From Theobroma cacao (Eukaryota > Streptophyta > Magnoliopsida > Malvales > Malvaceae): a stretch of DNA of 64,000 nt. Position 1 is the stretch's first letter, and each line of letters starts with the position of its first letter. The position numbers and the translations under genes were made by a program. The DNA lies in NCBI RefSeq assembly GCF_000208745.1, contig NC_030851.1:9349356-9413355 (forward strand), read 5' to 3'. Below the pieces are notes generated by a model, which had not been told where the DNA came from, made no database searches, and was given only the letters and a program-made list of their open reading frames with translations. Of the stretch, positions 21,698 through 34,309 are shown in pieces.

Positions 21698-22061
21698 GAC
21701 TTTGAAAACGTCAAATTAGAAGACTTCTAGAGGCGGCGACAGAGAAAAGAAAAGTGATGGTGGGAGGACTTGAGTTTAGGGTTTTGTAGAGGATGAGAGT
21801 TTTGGAAGGAATTGATCGGTGGAAATGCAAAGGAAGAAGAAAGAAAGAACATGATGGGACTTTCAACGGTGGCTGACGACGGGACCGACGGTGGTGAGGG
21901 AAAAATAGAGGGAGGCTATATGGTGTTTTGACTGATTGTTCCACTAAACTAAGATTTTGAGCTAGAGTTCCACTGGGTCGAATAGATTGAGCTGGAGGTA
22001 GAGGGTGGAGGCAAGATTAAAGTGTTTTGAGAAATAGCACTCAGAATTAGTTTTAGGGTTT
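21698..22061 (-). promoter_or_regulatory. Possible captured promoter/5'UTR of the U1-C fragment
   Basis: The stretch upstream of the U1-C start codon holds two AAACCCTA boxes on the minus strand (21777-21784 and 22054-22061), elements common in promoters of plant housekeeping and RNA-processing genes. A 77-codon ORF here (21944-21711) matches nothing I know and is probably chance. That the promoter was captured with the exons is an inference. Confidence 0.4.
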
Positions 22062-23540
22062 CAACGAAAATAGTTTTATGTAGAATATGTTGTCCATTTT
22101 AACAATACGAATGGTTGGTATAAACAGCAAAGATTTCAAGTGTTTGCAATTTACACATGGATCAATATCTAAAGATCACAAAATTTTACACGTGTTGATT
22201 TATAATTATTTTAAATTATTAGTTATTAATAATAAATTTTAATAATGATTTTATTTATAATTTAATAATATTAATAAATTATATATATACATAAAATAGT
22301 ATGTATAATGTATATGATTAATATAATATGTATAAATGATATATTAATAATATATGTATAAATTAATTGTACATATAATAACATATTACTCTTTTGTATA
22401 CATGTATACATAAACAAGTATACTTATATAAATTTCTTTTTTTGAAAATTACATGTATACAAATATGTATATAGTGTTTTCTTTTATGAAAGTTTATGTA
22501 TGTATATGCATACTACATGTTTATTAATTATTAACTAAATTTTTTATTTTGTAAAATATTAATTACTTATATATCAATAAGTATAAGTAATATATTAATT
22601 TTATATAGTATATATTTATATGTATATATATAGTTAATTTGTAAAGAATATATATGTATATATTTATATGAATATAATCAATGTAAAACATAGTGTTATA
22701 TTACTTTATTGTATATATATTAATCATACAAATTATATGTTATAATTTTATATATTACAATGTTTGCATAACTAATAATTAATTGTAGACAACATATTAT
22801 AAAAATTAAAGTAATAATTAATAAAGTTATTAACTATAATTATAGAAATAAAATTTATTATAAACTTACATATAAAATAGATATATGTATATTATAATTA
22901 ATACATATATAACTATAAAGTTATATATACATAAGTGTAATAATTATTACATATTAATATATATATATGTAAGATATTTAATATCATATATATTATGTAT
23001 ATATATAAACTTATAAAGTTATATCATTTAAAATAGATAACTTGTAATTTTATATTAATATAAGTTTATATATATATATGTATATGTATATATATATATA
23101 TTTTATTACTATGATTCTAATTTGTATACATATAATAAACTAATATATTTTAGATAATTTTATATTAATAAATTTACTATATATATATCAGTCTTCTTAA
23201 TTTATGTTAACTAATATTAGTACGTACTTAAAGTATTATTAGTTGTTGTTTAATATAATATTAGATTTTATCATCTATTTTCATAAAATTAAAAAATTCA
23301 TTTTATTATTTTTATATAGTTTTAATTTTATAACATTAATGAATTTGAAACTATTAATTTATAATTTATTATTAACATTTTCAAAATATATAAAAAAATA
23401 AGTAAAGGAAAACATATTTAAATTTTTAATATTATAAAATTCAATATGCATATATTTAATTTTATTAATATATTTTCGATAAAGGATTAATAAAATTTTT
23501 AAAAATTCTTAATATATTTTAAATAAAAAATTCAAAAAAT
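22062..23540. other. AT-rich filler inside the CACTA element, no gene
   Basis: Very AT-rich, dominated by TATATA and TATGTATA runs. No coding signal, no clear repeat unit. It separates the gene cargo from the right subterminal block. Confidence 0.6.
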
Positions 23541-23669
23541 AATAATACATATTCCGTTGAAAATTCATCGGAAAAAGTCAAATTAAATTTCCATCGAAAT
23601 TTCGTTGGAAATTCATTGAAAATTTTCAACGAAAAATTTCGATCGGAAAAAATTGATTTTCTTGTAGTG
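23541..23669. repeat. Right subterminal block and terminus of the CACTA element
   Basis: Carries the same TTTCGTTGGAAATTCATTG and TTTTCAACGAAAAATTTC motifs as the left block and ends TTTTCTTGTAGTG, the reverse of CACTACAAGAAAA. Followed by TGA, half of the target duplication. Confidence 0.88.
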
Positions 23670-23672
23670 TGA

Positions 23673-25348
23673 TTTACAGCAACTTGAAAGGTATTATTCA
23701 TTTTGATTCGTTGGACTCATTATTTTATCATACCAAAAGTGTTTATAAGTTGAAGATGATGTGAACTTTTAAATATTTAATTTTATTATTTTATCTTTTT
23801 GAGAATATGATATTCTCTCTTGATGTGAGATTTATAACTTCTCCTATTAAGAATGCAACATTCTCATGGCTCTTGTTAGAAGCATACAATCTCTCCTATA
23901 TAAGATTTCGATGGCTCTTTGTTGGGATCGTGATACAAAGGCAATGTTTTAGTTGCTATTTCATCTCGAATATTTTTTTTGCTAAGCTAACAGTTATTTA
24001 TTAAAAAGCCTACAATTATTTACAAAAACCAAACAAAAGATCACCTAAAAGGAATATTAATTAAAAGAGCAAGAACCCCCGTAATAAAAACCAAGGCCCA
24101 AACAGCACTAGGAAAACAAACTGAGGAACACCTAGACCTAGAAGGTAAAAACCCTTTAATCTCCCAACAATGGAATGCATCTTTTCATCCAATACAAGTT
24201 GCAACCAAAATCATCAAGTACGAAACTTCTGTAGGTCGATAAATTGGATCCCGAATTAGTTCATGAAGCATGGGTTCAGGATTTTTAAATTTGGCAATGA
24301 ATATATAGCTTATGCTTTCTTTCTTTTTTTTACCTTTTTTGCCTAAGTCATTCTTACAAGTTTCTTGATCTCTTAATTTCTGGGATTATGCTCCATCATA
24401 AGTTAGCAGAAGCCTGCTTCTTTGTTTGAGGTATGAAACAATCTTTGTTGACTCTTTCCGTGGAGTCAGCTCTAGAGTTAATTAGCATGGAGTGAACTTA
24501 AGCCTTGACTCTTTTGCAAAATAATGCATCAAACTAGGGCTTTAAGAATCGGAGTTGCTGTTATAATGATGCAAATGCTGTGACCAAAGTGATTCAGTTT
24601 CAGTTTCACTTGATCGATGTGAATGTTCTTCACTGTACTTCTGCATTTAAGTTGTGTATTTGTTCACTTGTTGGATGCTGGGGGAATAACTACTGTATTT
24701 TTTTCCATTCTTTTTACCCCTTCCTAGTAAGAACGTGTAAGTGCTAGAGAAAATTCACTAAAGACAGACAAAGCTATGGATAAGTTTTCCTTCATAATGT
24801 CTCTGGCTCTAATGTTTCTCATAAGAGTACAAGTGAGAGGATAAGCAAAAAAGCAAAAGCTTCCTACAAATATATAGTGGTATAACCAATTAAAGAGCAC
24901 AGCAGCACATTGTCATAATTCTAGATCAAACAAATCATCGGTTCAGTAGCAGAGAAATGGTTACAAAATCGTTCTCATATTGAATGCTGTAGTTGAATGT
25001 ATGCATATACACACAATGCAAAACTAGGGAAAGGAAACTACATTTTACGATAACCACCACAATTTTGTGAGAATCTTTATTTACATCATCATAAAGAAGT
25101 CCTATCAGAGGGAGCTGTGATGCAAGTAACAAATTCAGCCGAATCTAAAATTGAAGAGATCATTCTGTTTTCTATGACAAAGAAAAGCTTATAGTGTAGA
25201 GCCTGCACTACTGGTTAGAACATATCCTCTTTCTCTTCCCTCCATATTTTTAATCTCTCTTAAAAAACTTCACAGTCTAAACAAAGATCCTAAAATCTGC
25301 AACAACTTGGTGCAATGGCCTTTTTGGAGAATATAGAATGGAGCAACC
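23673..25348. other. Intergenic DNA 3' of the DUF789 gene, no gene seen
   Basis: ORFs of 60-65 codons here do not resemble proteins I know. A minus-strand AATAAA at 25077-25082 lies about 270 bp past the stop of the DUF789 gene and could serve as its poly-A signal. The A/C-rich stretch at 24000-24170 looks like the reverse of a G/T-rich LINE 3'UTR but has no confirming ORF. Confidence 0.45.
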
Positions 25349-28300
25349 TCAGTGTTTCCGGGAGATAAAAAATTCATAATCTGGCTGCTGATTAAACACC
25401 TTAACATTGTTTTTGCAAACACAACCTCTGGCAAAACTAAAGGCATTGGCTTCCAGAGTTCTGAGTCGCTTCACAATAATTTCAGAAGTCTTACATTGTG
25501 AAAATTCTTCCAAAGAAGTTTTGTCGGGTATTCCCAGATCAAACCAGCATTCACCCTATTAGCATGAGCATGTTAAACATTGTATTGATGGCTCTCAAAA
25601 GTGAATAATAAAAATTTTTCAGAGTGGAAAACCACACAAAGCCTAAAAAATTGACAAAAAAAATAAAACAAGCAGAGATACAATTAGAAGTGTAACATAT
25701 TATGCACTTTACAATGTTTACCACTAAATTTAGCTAGCAGCAACAGCGATCAATATTCATCATATATGCAACCTAAACCTTCAGCCCTTGCATGGTGTAA
25801 ATCTACTGACAACGTTTCAGTTCAAGAATTTCAAGTCAGTAATCTACAGAATATTCCAGAATGGGAGTTGGAAATTTTATATCACTGTATCAGGAAGCAA
25901 TATTAGCAGCGTATAGATAGCACTTCATAATCTGCTGTCATACTCTCATATATAACACCACAAAAAAAGAAAAAGAGAAAAAATAGCATTATGAGAACAC
26001 AACCATCTTTGTAACTAAATTCCTATTTTCCATCTTTTGCAGCAATCCAGTTTCAAAAATGAGAAGTATTATCCTGAAGAAATTTTGAACAAGCTTAAAA
26101 GAATACAATTTACCTGTGTGTTGTAGCTTTCCAGTCCTAGTACAGGGGCAACAATACAAGTAGCCTTGTTTTGAAGAGAATCAGTAGGAATACATCTCTG
26201 AACCAAATGTCCTAGTGAATGGTAAGTCAAGAATGATGCATGGAAATTTCCTTCTGGGATCCGATATATAGGATACCAAGCGACTGAGTACCTGAAAGCA
26301 ATCTATCCTGGTTTTAGTATATTAGTCCCAACTAGAAACAAATGGTCAAAATTGAAGCTAGTGCTAGCTCTTACCAAGATGCAGGGTGTAGATCATGCAG
26401 ATCCACAGACTCTAGTTTTGAAGAGTCACCAAATACTAGATTGGAAGTTCCAGTGTTAACAAGTTCAGCAATTCTGAAACTTGAGGTCGTTAACCAGTAT
26501 ATCTTATCAAGAATTTGTGGGTCAAAATAATCACTGTGCAGATTAAAAAAAGCTTGCGAAATATGAAGAAGGAGATAAATTGAAGACCATAAAATTACAG
26601 AAGTCAACTCATCAAACAAACTACACTTGTGATGAGGAAATAGAACTTTTGGACTCTTTTGGAGACATCTGACATTGTTTGAATGAGATAGAACATACTC
26701 TTCTTCTCCATCATTACTAGGACAACATCTGCAGTATGCAATCATGTCTTTCTTTCTCCATTTCTCAACCTAGATTTTTACAGTCCTTTATCCTTTGCTT
26801 ATGCTGCTCGCAAGTTTAATAAGACCTCTGCTTCACCTTCTCATCATATGAATATGCTGCTAGATAACAAGGCATGCTCCAAGCATGGTAACATAATTTC
26901 CTAGATTTTTAAAGTGAATTAACTTAAGCTAAATGAATTTCATTGTGGTACCTAATACAAGCAGTGTGCGAGAATATGAACAGAGGAAGCCTGATTGCAA
27001 AGCATTGGCAAGTGAAACAAGATAAAAAAGAACAGAATGAGAGAAGAATACAGACATGGGGTCTGAGGATTGATCCATGGTTAATGAAATAAGAAGATTA
27101 TTAATTATGATGAAATGGCAAAAAGGAAGAGATGGAATTTAGACATAACTGAGTTCAATAGGAATGACAGCTTATTGTATTAAATTAACACATACAACAG
27201 CCTTGCATCAAGAGCAACTGCAGGAATGCTATAAAAACAGGCAGTAATGCAGGCTTCTGGGGCAATTTCTCCTTTTTTAATACTCCTAAGCAAATAATTT
27301 GTTGAGAATCACAGAAAATATGACGAAACCAGACTGAGAACTTAGTTACATTCACGAACAATCCACATAGCATTCTTAACAGCTATGACTTTTTATGCAT
27401 GAACCAACCAATAAATGACTCACAAGGTGCTACAAAATCAATAGAGTAAAATTAGATTCAAGAGGAAAATCTTACTTAATATGAAGAGGCTTTCGCTTAT
27501 GAGGCAGCTCAGATTCAAAAAATTCGAACATTAGTTCAGAATCACCCAGGCAGTCAAGTGAAGAAAGGAAGCCCTGAGAGTCTCCTGTCTTACATGATGA
27601 TGCATTATTTGAGATGCAAACTTCCTCAATAGAATCAAGATTTTTATCTGATGTTTTATTTCCCACCCAAAAATAACCAGGTTGAATTGCTCCTGGAGAA
27701 TGTTTGACAAGCAATGTTTCTAGAGAAGAGGAATTTAAATCAACTTCTTGTTTCTCTGGCCTTACATAGCCAAACAGTTGAATAGCAGAAAGGAAGGGAA
27801 TAAAATGAGCTTGAAATGATGTCATTTCCGTTGGTCTCCCCTTTTGGTTATTATAATCTACTGCCTTGATTTCCAATCCATAATTTCCAGGCTTCTGATA
27901 CCAGTTCCAAACAGCACGAAGTGATATACTAGGCATCTGATGCTTACACAGGAAACTAGAGGACAGCTGACTAACTGAGCAAACTCCACATTTTGAACAA
28001 CTATGTGAAAAAGAAATAGCTGGAGAAGCAGAATGGATGAATCTTTCAAACTCAGCAAGAGGTTGGCCCATTTCAATCTGAGCTTTCTCTGATTCCAATT
28101 GCAGTCTGTAAGCAGCAGTCAAAGCTTCTACTGCAACTTGTGAGTCAATAATTGACTGGGGCGTACCTTTTGGTTCTTCAAAATATATCATGCTTCCATT
28201 GGTGCTTTCAGAAGCATGAACTTCTGATATGGCACCCTCATTTTTTAATGTTGAGGTTTCATTTTCGTTTGAAGTCATTTTGGTTGCTGGGGTGGCTATG

Positions 28301-29430
28301 AGGTCATTGGTTGTAGTAGCACTAGAAGTAGTAGAACCAGAAATAGGAGTTACATTTCCTTTCAAATTTGTATAATTCATCTCTCCACATGAAGACGGCG
28401 AAGTATCACTAAAGACATTGCAAACATCACCAGTCCTTTCCACCACCTGAACAGGAACCCACTTCTTTGCTTTTGTTTCAGAATTGGTCTTTTTCCTGAA
28501 TTTATACTTCTTGTAAACTCCAGAACCAGGGACTGATTTACTATTGTCAGAAGCATGAAAGGGCAAGGGATCATTAATGACATTGCAGAAACCAGCGAAC
28601 CCGGTCCTCTCTTTCCTACAAACAGGAATCCACTTCTTTGCTTTCATGAGGTTATGCTCCTGATGAACTTGATAACCAGAGAATGGCTGACTGCCGACAG
28701 AACCACAAAAGGACCTACCTAACACATGGCTCGTCCTTTGTATCTTCATCCCGCTACATGGCTGGAATCTACCTTGGCCCGGAACCCATACTTTTGTTTC
28801 GCAATGGGCATTTTGCTGATCAGGAACAGAAGAAACGGGATATGCATGGAAGCAGTTGGAGCTGTGAGTTGCAACATGCTGGTTGTTGTATTTCACCTTT
28901 AGTGCTTCATCAGCATTCTTACAATGATGCAGGTCAAAGGGAACCGGTATTGATTCTTCACAAAGGCTATGCCTTTTACGAAGCCGAGTGAAATCTTCTT
29001 CCCAGGTCTCAGGTTCTTTCTTGCAATTAAAGTTCTTGTGGATAAATGAATGATTAGGCTTTATTTCTGAATGCTTGAAGACCTCTGTTTCCCAATTCCC
29101 CACTTGGTTTGACCAAGACAAATTTTGAAAGAGGCTGTTATTAAACCTTTTCGTAGCAGCACATTGAGAAGATTCAACGAATACTTCGCCTTGGATTCTT
29201 TGACACATTATCTCCTTATTTTCAGGCTTGTCGATTCCATGAGCAGTACAAATGTTTTTTGAGAAAGAAACATAGGGGTTGGGTAACAACCCATCACCTG
29301 AAAAAGGATTCTGCTCATTCAAGGATTTCTTCTCTAGAATGGTTGCATCTCTCCCCACCAAATTACATGTTGATCCTTTCTTAACCCAATATTTAGTTTC
29401 TTCCCTGAAATTCATCTGACTTTCTGGCAT
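25349..29430 (-). CDS. DUF789-family protein (four coding exons, 812 aa)
   Basis: Exons on the minus strand are 29430-27476, 26473-26375, 26291-26114 and 25555-25349. Each junction has GT/AG (for example CATATTAA then GTAAGA, and AGTTTCAG before AATTGC). Phases agree, giving 2,439 coding bases with the stop. The C-terminal half (about residues 457-812) is the plant DUF789 domain (PF05623): PLAEFERFIHSASP, AVWNWYQKPGNYGLE, FIPFLSAIQLFG, LMFEFFESELPHKRKPL, then IAELVNTG, VDLHDLHPASWYSVAWYPIY, FLTYHSLGHLVQR and the final QPDYEFFISRKH. The N-terminal 450 residues are low in known domains. They have four short repeats around a Trp (KYWVKKG 15, KVWVPGQ 215, KKWIPVC 267, KKWVPVQ 324) and a Ser/Thr-rich stretch (about 350-410). 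No signal peptide or membrane segment. The family's biochemical role is unknown to me. The gene looks intact and is the best candidate in the window for an expressed locus. Confidence 0.92.
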
Positions 29431-30520
29431 GATTTGTTAAATCGAACTCCACCACCTAGACCAAATTCACCTACTTCCTGTATCAGCTATAGGATAAGAG
29501 TGCCTGCAAATGCAGTTTCCCAAAGAACTCTTTTCAATATGTAGGATCGATGCCTTGGAAGATCCCATCTACAGGAAATTTGTCAATGCAATGAAACACC
29601 AAACTTCAAAAACATAAAGATGTAGTTTCTAGTTCCCTACAAGGACACCTGTGGATCAAAAAAAGAACAACAAGGCAAGGGTCTCCTTCTATGTAAAGAT
29701 TTGCAAGGTCTTCAGAGATTGACACTAATTATAGAGATACTAAATGGGTAGGACTGTCTAGTTTAATGTCAATTAATAGCATTAATAATAATGAAACAGC
29801 TAGTGGTCCTCTCACCTGGGTCACCATCTCAAAATCTGCCTTAAAACGGCTAAAATCCAACTTCTATTAATATAGGAACCCAACATATCATGCAATATGC
29901 ATAATGAAACTACAAAGGAGTAATCAATATTTCTTACTTAGAAACAGAAAATCCCCTGTTCATTAACATAACCCAGAAATTCTTTTGATATGAAAATGGT
30001 TCTTTATACAATTATATCCCAAAAGAAATGGCTTTAAGGAAGCAAACAAGGCCTATCACTCCAATTCGTTGAATATGCCCTGGAATAATAGAATTTCAAG
30101 AAACGGTTAAGAGTGCTTAGTTTATATAAGTTCTTCATTGTTCGATTCGTATCTTGATTGTCTAAAAAAATAAAATGGTTAATGATGAGACGAAGAAAGG
30201 AAGGAAGGAAAGGCAAGGCGCAAGTGCTTTACAAAATATGGGTGTTCAATGTGATTACCAGACCTTAAACCCTAAAGAAAAGCAAAAGGACATCGACATT
30301 GAACCAAATTATGAAACAAGATAATACAAAATGATAGTATTAAAGAAACAAATTAGTGTAAACAGTGTTGAATTAAAGAATATAAAAAAGATGAGAAAAG
30401 AAAATGCAAGATTTTAAAAGGAAAAACAAAGTACCTGAGAAAGAAAGAAAGAGAACAGAGGAGAGGGGACTGTCGAAGAGCGCGGGAGGGAGAAATATGA
30501 AAATCCTTCAACAGCTCAGC
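29431..30520 (-). promoter_or_regulatory. 5'UTR exons, leader intron and promoter-proximal DNA of the DUF789 gene
   Basis: A pyrimidine-rich leader (about 30500-30435 on the minus strand, with CTCTTTCTTTCTTTCTCAG) ends at a donor GTACTT. The likely acceptor is at 29569, giving a leader intron of about 866 bp. A pyrimidine-rich first exon followed by an intron is common in plant genes. No clear TATA box was seen. Boundaries are predictions from splice motifs only. Confidence 0.5.
29467..29568 (-). other. Candidate upstream ORF of the DUF789 gene (33 codons)
   Basis: An ATG at 29568 lies directly after a good acceptor (TTTCCTGTAG). The frame MGSSKASILHIEK runs 33 codons to a TGA at 29467-29469, 36 bp before the main ATG. 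If the 5'UTR intron ends here, every spliced leader would carry this ORF, which could lower translation of the main protein. It is in the same frame as the main ORF but closed by a stop. Not known to be conserved. Confidence 0.4.
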
Positions 30521-33500
30521 AACGAATAAAAATAAGCATTTCTTTTCGGTTTTATTAAGACATTTTAATATTTTTTTATTTGAAAAAATAGCAAAATTTT
30601 AGCGTGCAGCTGTCGCTGATGATATTTTGACTCCTCCGCAGGCCACGTTGGAACTTGTCTTAATTCAAGAGTTCTCCTTTCATTTGATAAAAATCAAGAA
30701 AAGAAGAAAAATAGAATAAAAGAAAATTACTTTTGTCTTATATTTATTTAGTACGAAAGATGAAAATAAAAAAATTAAGGTAAAATTTTAAATAGAATGA
30801 TAAATTTAAGTAAAATGAGTGTTTTTATCTTAATTTGAAATGATTAGATTTGAAGGGAGGGGAAATATACGACTTCATCAATTCCTTTTTTTTTTGTTTA
30901 TTTTTCTTTTACAAAACCCAAAAAAAAAAAATACCACTTGCTTTCCTTCTTTTCTCCTTCCCTCTTACCAAATATACTTTAAAGTCAAGGCTGGAAGAGT
31001 GAAAGAGAGGCAAAAATATCAAGAATCATGTGAAATAAGGGGATGACACAGACTCATGCCTGCAGCGTGCATTTTAACTAGTATGATTTTGCACTCTTTT
31101 GAGGTTCATTCATATAATAAAATAATGAATGTTATATAATTGGAATAGGGTAGAGAGGTTGAAGAGCTGCCAATTAAGTGCACCGTCTTAAATGAACCAC
31201 TAATAAGTGTAGAAAAGGAAAATGCGATGATCTTCATGATAATTATTGTAGTATTTGAGATGGGAATGTCTCTTTCTTCGCCTTTTTCCATTCAAGGCAC
31301 AACCCAATTCTACCTTAAACCTACTACCTAAAAGACCGACTTTACCAATTTTTACTGAAGATTTTGGAAATATTTTTAATGCCCTAAATACTACCATATA
31401 AAAAAGCAAATGTCTTTTTCTTTTTTCCCCTTAGTGATTTTTTGTTTTTCACTTGCGAAACCTTTTTTTTTGGAGTAAAGTATCCTCAATTTTTAATTTT
31501 TAATCATAATTTCATATTAATTCATTAATTTTTAATAAAAAAATAAATAATTCATTTTAAAATAATATTTTTCTCTTAACACATAAGTACAATGTTAATC
31601 CAGTGTTAATATTTTTTATCGATTGATGACAAGGTAATATTAAAATAATTTATTTTTATTAATTTTAAAAATTATAATAATATATAAATTATAACTTTTT
31701 ATTTTTTATTTTTTTCTTATTAAAAAAAACCCTTATCCCTTACCTTTTCCCCAGCTGGAACGTCAAATTCAACTCCAGCTAGGAAGCGTTAGATCTGGCT
31801 CCGTCCGGATCTCCCTCCCTTGCGCCCCAAAAGGAAGGTCGAGATCTACGCTCCCTTGGCAAGTGCGGGGTTGGGGCCAAGAGATCTAGGCTCTGGCTCC
31901 TCTAGGGAGCACAGGGGTGGGGGGCGCAGGGGTGGCCAACCAGGAGGGCCATCGACAGGCCTGAAAAAGAAGAAGAGGAAAATAGTGAAAAAAAGGTAAA
32001 AAGAAAGGGAGTAATTTTGACATTTTACATTTAGTCGTTAACGGCATTCACCTGTTTGAGATAAATTGTATATTTTAAAAATTGATGAATTTACTTGAAA
32101 TTATGATATTTTATTTTTTATTTTTTAAAAGATAGCTAGGTATAAGCCTAAAATAGATTTTAGCCGTACTTGAAGTAAACAAAATATTTTATGTTATTTT
32201 TTTTTTGAAAAAAAATTTTATATATGAAAAAGTGAGAAGAATTACTGAAAATGCCGTCTTGAGTCTACTATCTTGATTTCCTGCCATAGACTCTATGGCA
32301 TTATCGTTCACCCTCAATCATTTTATGTTATACCATTAAAAACAAAACAGAAAAATGATTGAGAGAAAAAAGAAGAAGGCATGCCTCTTTCACCTTCGTG
32401 GGTTGCACTGCTATGTAAAGTCATCTAGGATTTCGCAATAATTTTTTGGTGACAATTAATTGAAATTTGTGTGCCTGTCATTTATTCGAATTCTTACCCG
32501 TTATTGTATCCCATTTAAAATTGATTTTTTTTTTCAAAATTCATTAATAATTAGATTATTTCTTATTTGAACTTGAATTATCTTTTCAACATTCATTAAT
32601 TAATTTAATGATACATGTCGCTTATCTAAACAATTAAAGTAGGGATTTTTTCATGTTAATAAAAAATTTTGATTTGTATATATTTATATTAGATAGGAGA
32701 TAGATATGAGAACAGCTATTACAAAGCATAAACTGATGATGCATAAACAGTAGATTGTCAAATCTGACAAGTTTCGATGGGTATTAAAGTACGTATGCCT
32801 CTCTTTAATGACATTTTTATATGGAAATCTTTTCGAAGATCGCTGGTTTCTCAGCTTTATTCAATTTTATAAATCTTCATCTTTTTCCCACTTTCCTTTT
32901 TCTTTTTTATCTTAATTCTTTTTTTTAAAATAAAATTTCGGTGGGCAGGAGCCACTGGCATCAAACGTTGGATGCTTTACGTCGGGTACCACCTTAGGCA
33001 TAATCTAATAATCATCAAGACAATTTTTTATTTTGAAAAAAAAAGTTCACATCCTAATTATATATTCTATCCCAAACTTTTTTGTAAAAAAAGATTGCAA
33101 TTATAAGAATTTAATTTTGCACGTCCAAAACTGGATCAAAGTAGCTAGTCACATTACAACTTCTATCATTCACGTTATGCTAACCAAAACTTGATGTCTT
33201 TGTATGCCCTAAGAAAGAAGCAAATTCTTCTTCCACGTTTCGATTAGCAAGAAAACTACGGTGATTCATTGGACAAAAATCAATTTGCATGTTAGCTCAA
33301 GCTAAAGCTATGTTTATTGTTCTATCATCATTGCCAAAAAAGAATGATAGGGTAACAATAAATCAGGAAAAGAAAAAAGTTAGAAACTTCCCAAAGATTA
33401 TCATGCTTTTTTAGTATTTCTTATCCAGATTCAATGCTCTAGTCCTCTGGATAACGCTCACCTCATCAAAAGGTACGCTTAAGGAAGACAGAGTTCAAGT

Positions 33501-33679
33501 TTCTATAGTGCTTGCTTGCCTGTTTGGTAGCATGCCAAACAACATCAAGTATATTTAAATTTGTCTGGAAATAGTGCAAATACTAGATAATAATAGAATA
33601 CAAAAACCAATTAAGAAACAAAAAAATGCAAGTCAATTTGGTTAAGAAATGTAGATATCTCCTTATTGAAGCCAATTTC
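30521..33679. other. Intergenic DNA, no gene seen
   Basis: AT-rich, with T- and A-runs. Short ORFs (60-70 codons) here have no recognisable content. It contains one element with inverted ends and a GC-rich core (31500-32110). The remainder is featureless to me. Confidence 0.5.
31500..32110. repeat. Probable MITE-like element with inverted ends and GC-rich core
   Basis: Left end (about 31503-31535) reads CATAATTTCATATTAATTC; the right end (32071-32108) in reverse complement reads CATAATTTCAAGTAAATTC, and both go on to ATTTTTAA. The middle (about 31775-31960) is strongly GC-rich, with CGAGATCTACGC and AAGAGATCTAGGC as related sub-blocks, in contrast to its surroundings. No target duplication could be fixed because the flanks are low-complexity. 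Confidence 0.5.
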
Positions 33680-34309
33680 ACTTTGGATTAGATTTATCTT
33701 CTTTTTTCATACTGTTGAGGTCAAAAAGGATGGAAAGGATCTTAGTGTAGAGACTCAATCTCCTTAGAAGACTCGACACATGTAATTGCCTCACGACAAA
33801 AGTAAGGCTCTTCAATTTCTGCTTCCACATATAAAATATAAAAATCAAAATCACCATCGATATAAGTAATGCTTTCTTGAGATACCAATTCTTGTACCTC
33901 TTGAAATTCATTTTAGATTTTACTATCATCCCACACTGTCACAAGAGCATTGATTTCAAACTCTACCTTGCCAGCTTCTTGGTCTAATGTGATTGCAATT
34001 CTTGACTTTATCTCATGAAGTAATGCAGATTTCTCAAATATAACATCTCGACTCACTATGAATTTGGGAGACTTACAATCAGTACACTACAACCAATAAC
34101 CCTTCACTCCATGTGCATAGCCTAAAAATATACACTTTGCCACCCTCGGCTCAAGTTTACCATTGCTCACATGAACATAAATAAGACAACCAAATACTCT
34201 TAATACAGAATAATCAGCAGGCTTACCAAACTAAACTTCCTCGGGAGTCTTAAATTCAATTGCAGTTAATGGAGATCGATTTAATAAGTAGCAAGCCATG
34301 TTGATAGCT

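Larger units (their letters stand above)
18403..23669 (-). mobile_element. Non-autonomous CACTA transposon carrying captured host gene pieces (Pack-CACTA)
   Basis: 5,267 bp flanked by the 3-bp duplication TGA (18400-18402 and 23670-23672), the size CACTA elements make. The right end, read inward, is CACTACAAGAAAATCAATTT, the usual plant CACTA terminus. The left end is CACTA, then an 8-bp interruption, then CAAG, and both ends continue into closely matching CGA(T)CGAAATTTTT-GTTGAA sequence. Both ends carry subterminal blocks of motifs such as TTTTCAACGAAAAATTTC. I see no transposase. Inside, on the minus strand, are exons of U1 snRNP C and of EMC7 with splice sites, a likely captured promoter, and a LINE tail. 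Strand is given by the cargo. The 8-bp interruption at the left end makes that end slightly less certain. Confidence 0.82.

Noticed and set aside
21711..21944. 77-codon minus-strand ORF upstream of the U1-C fragment
   Set aside because: No similarity I recognise; it overlaps the likely captured 5'UTR/promoter with AAACCCTA boxes and ends before the U1-C start.
26371..26745. 124-codon minus-strand ORF taken as one exon
   Set aside because: Only 26375-26473 is used: the splice phase from exon 1 fits the acceptor AGTTTCAG at 26474, and the upstream part is intron.
28683..28991. 102-codon plus-strand ORF
   Set aside because: Antisense shadow of exon 1 of the DUF789 gene.
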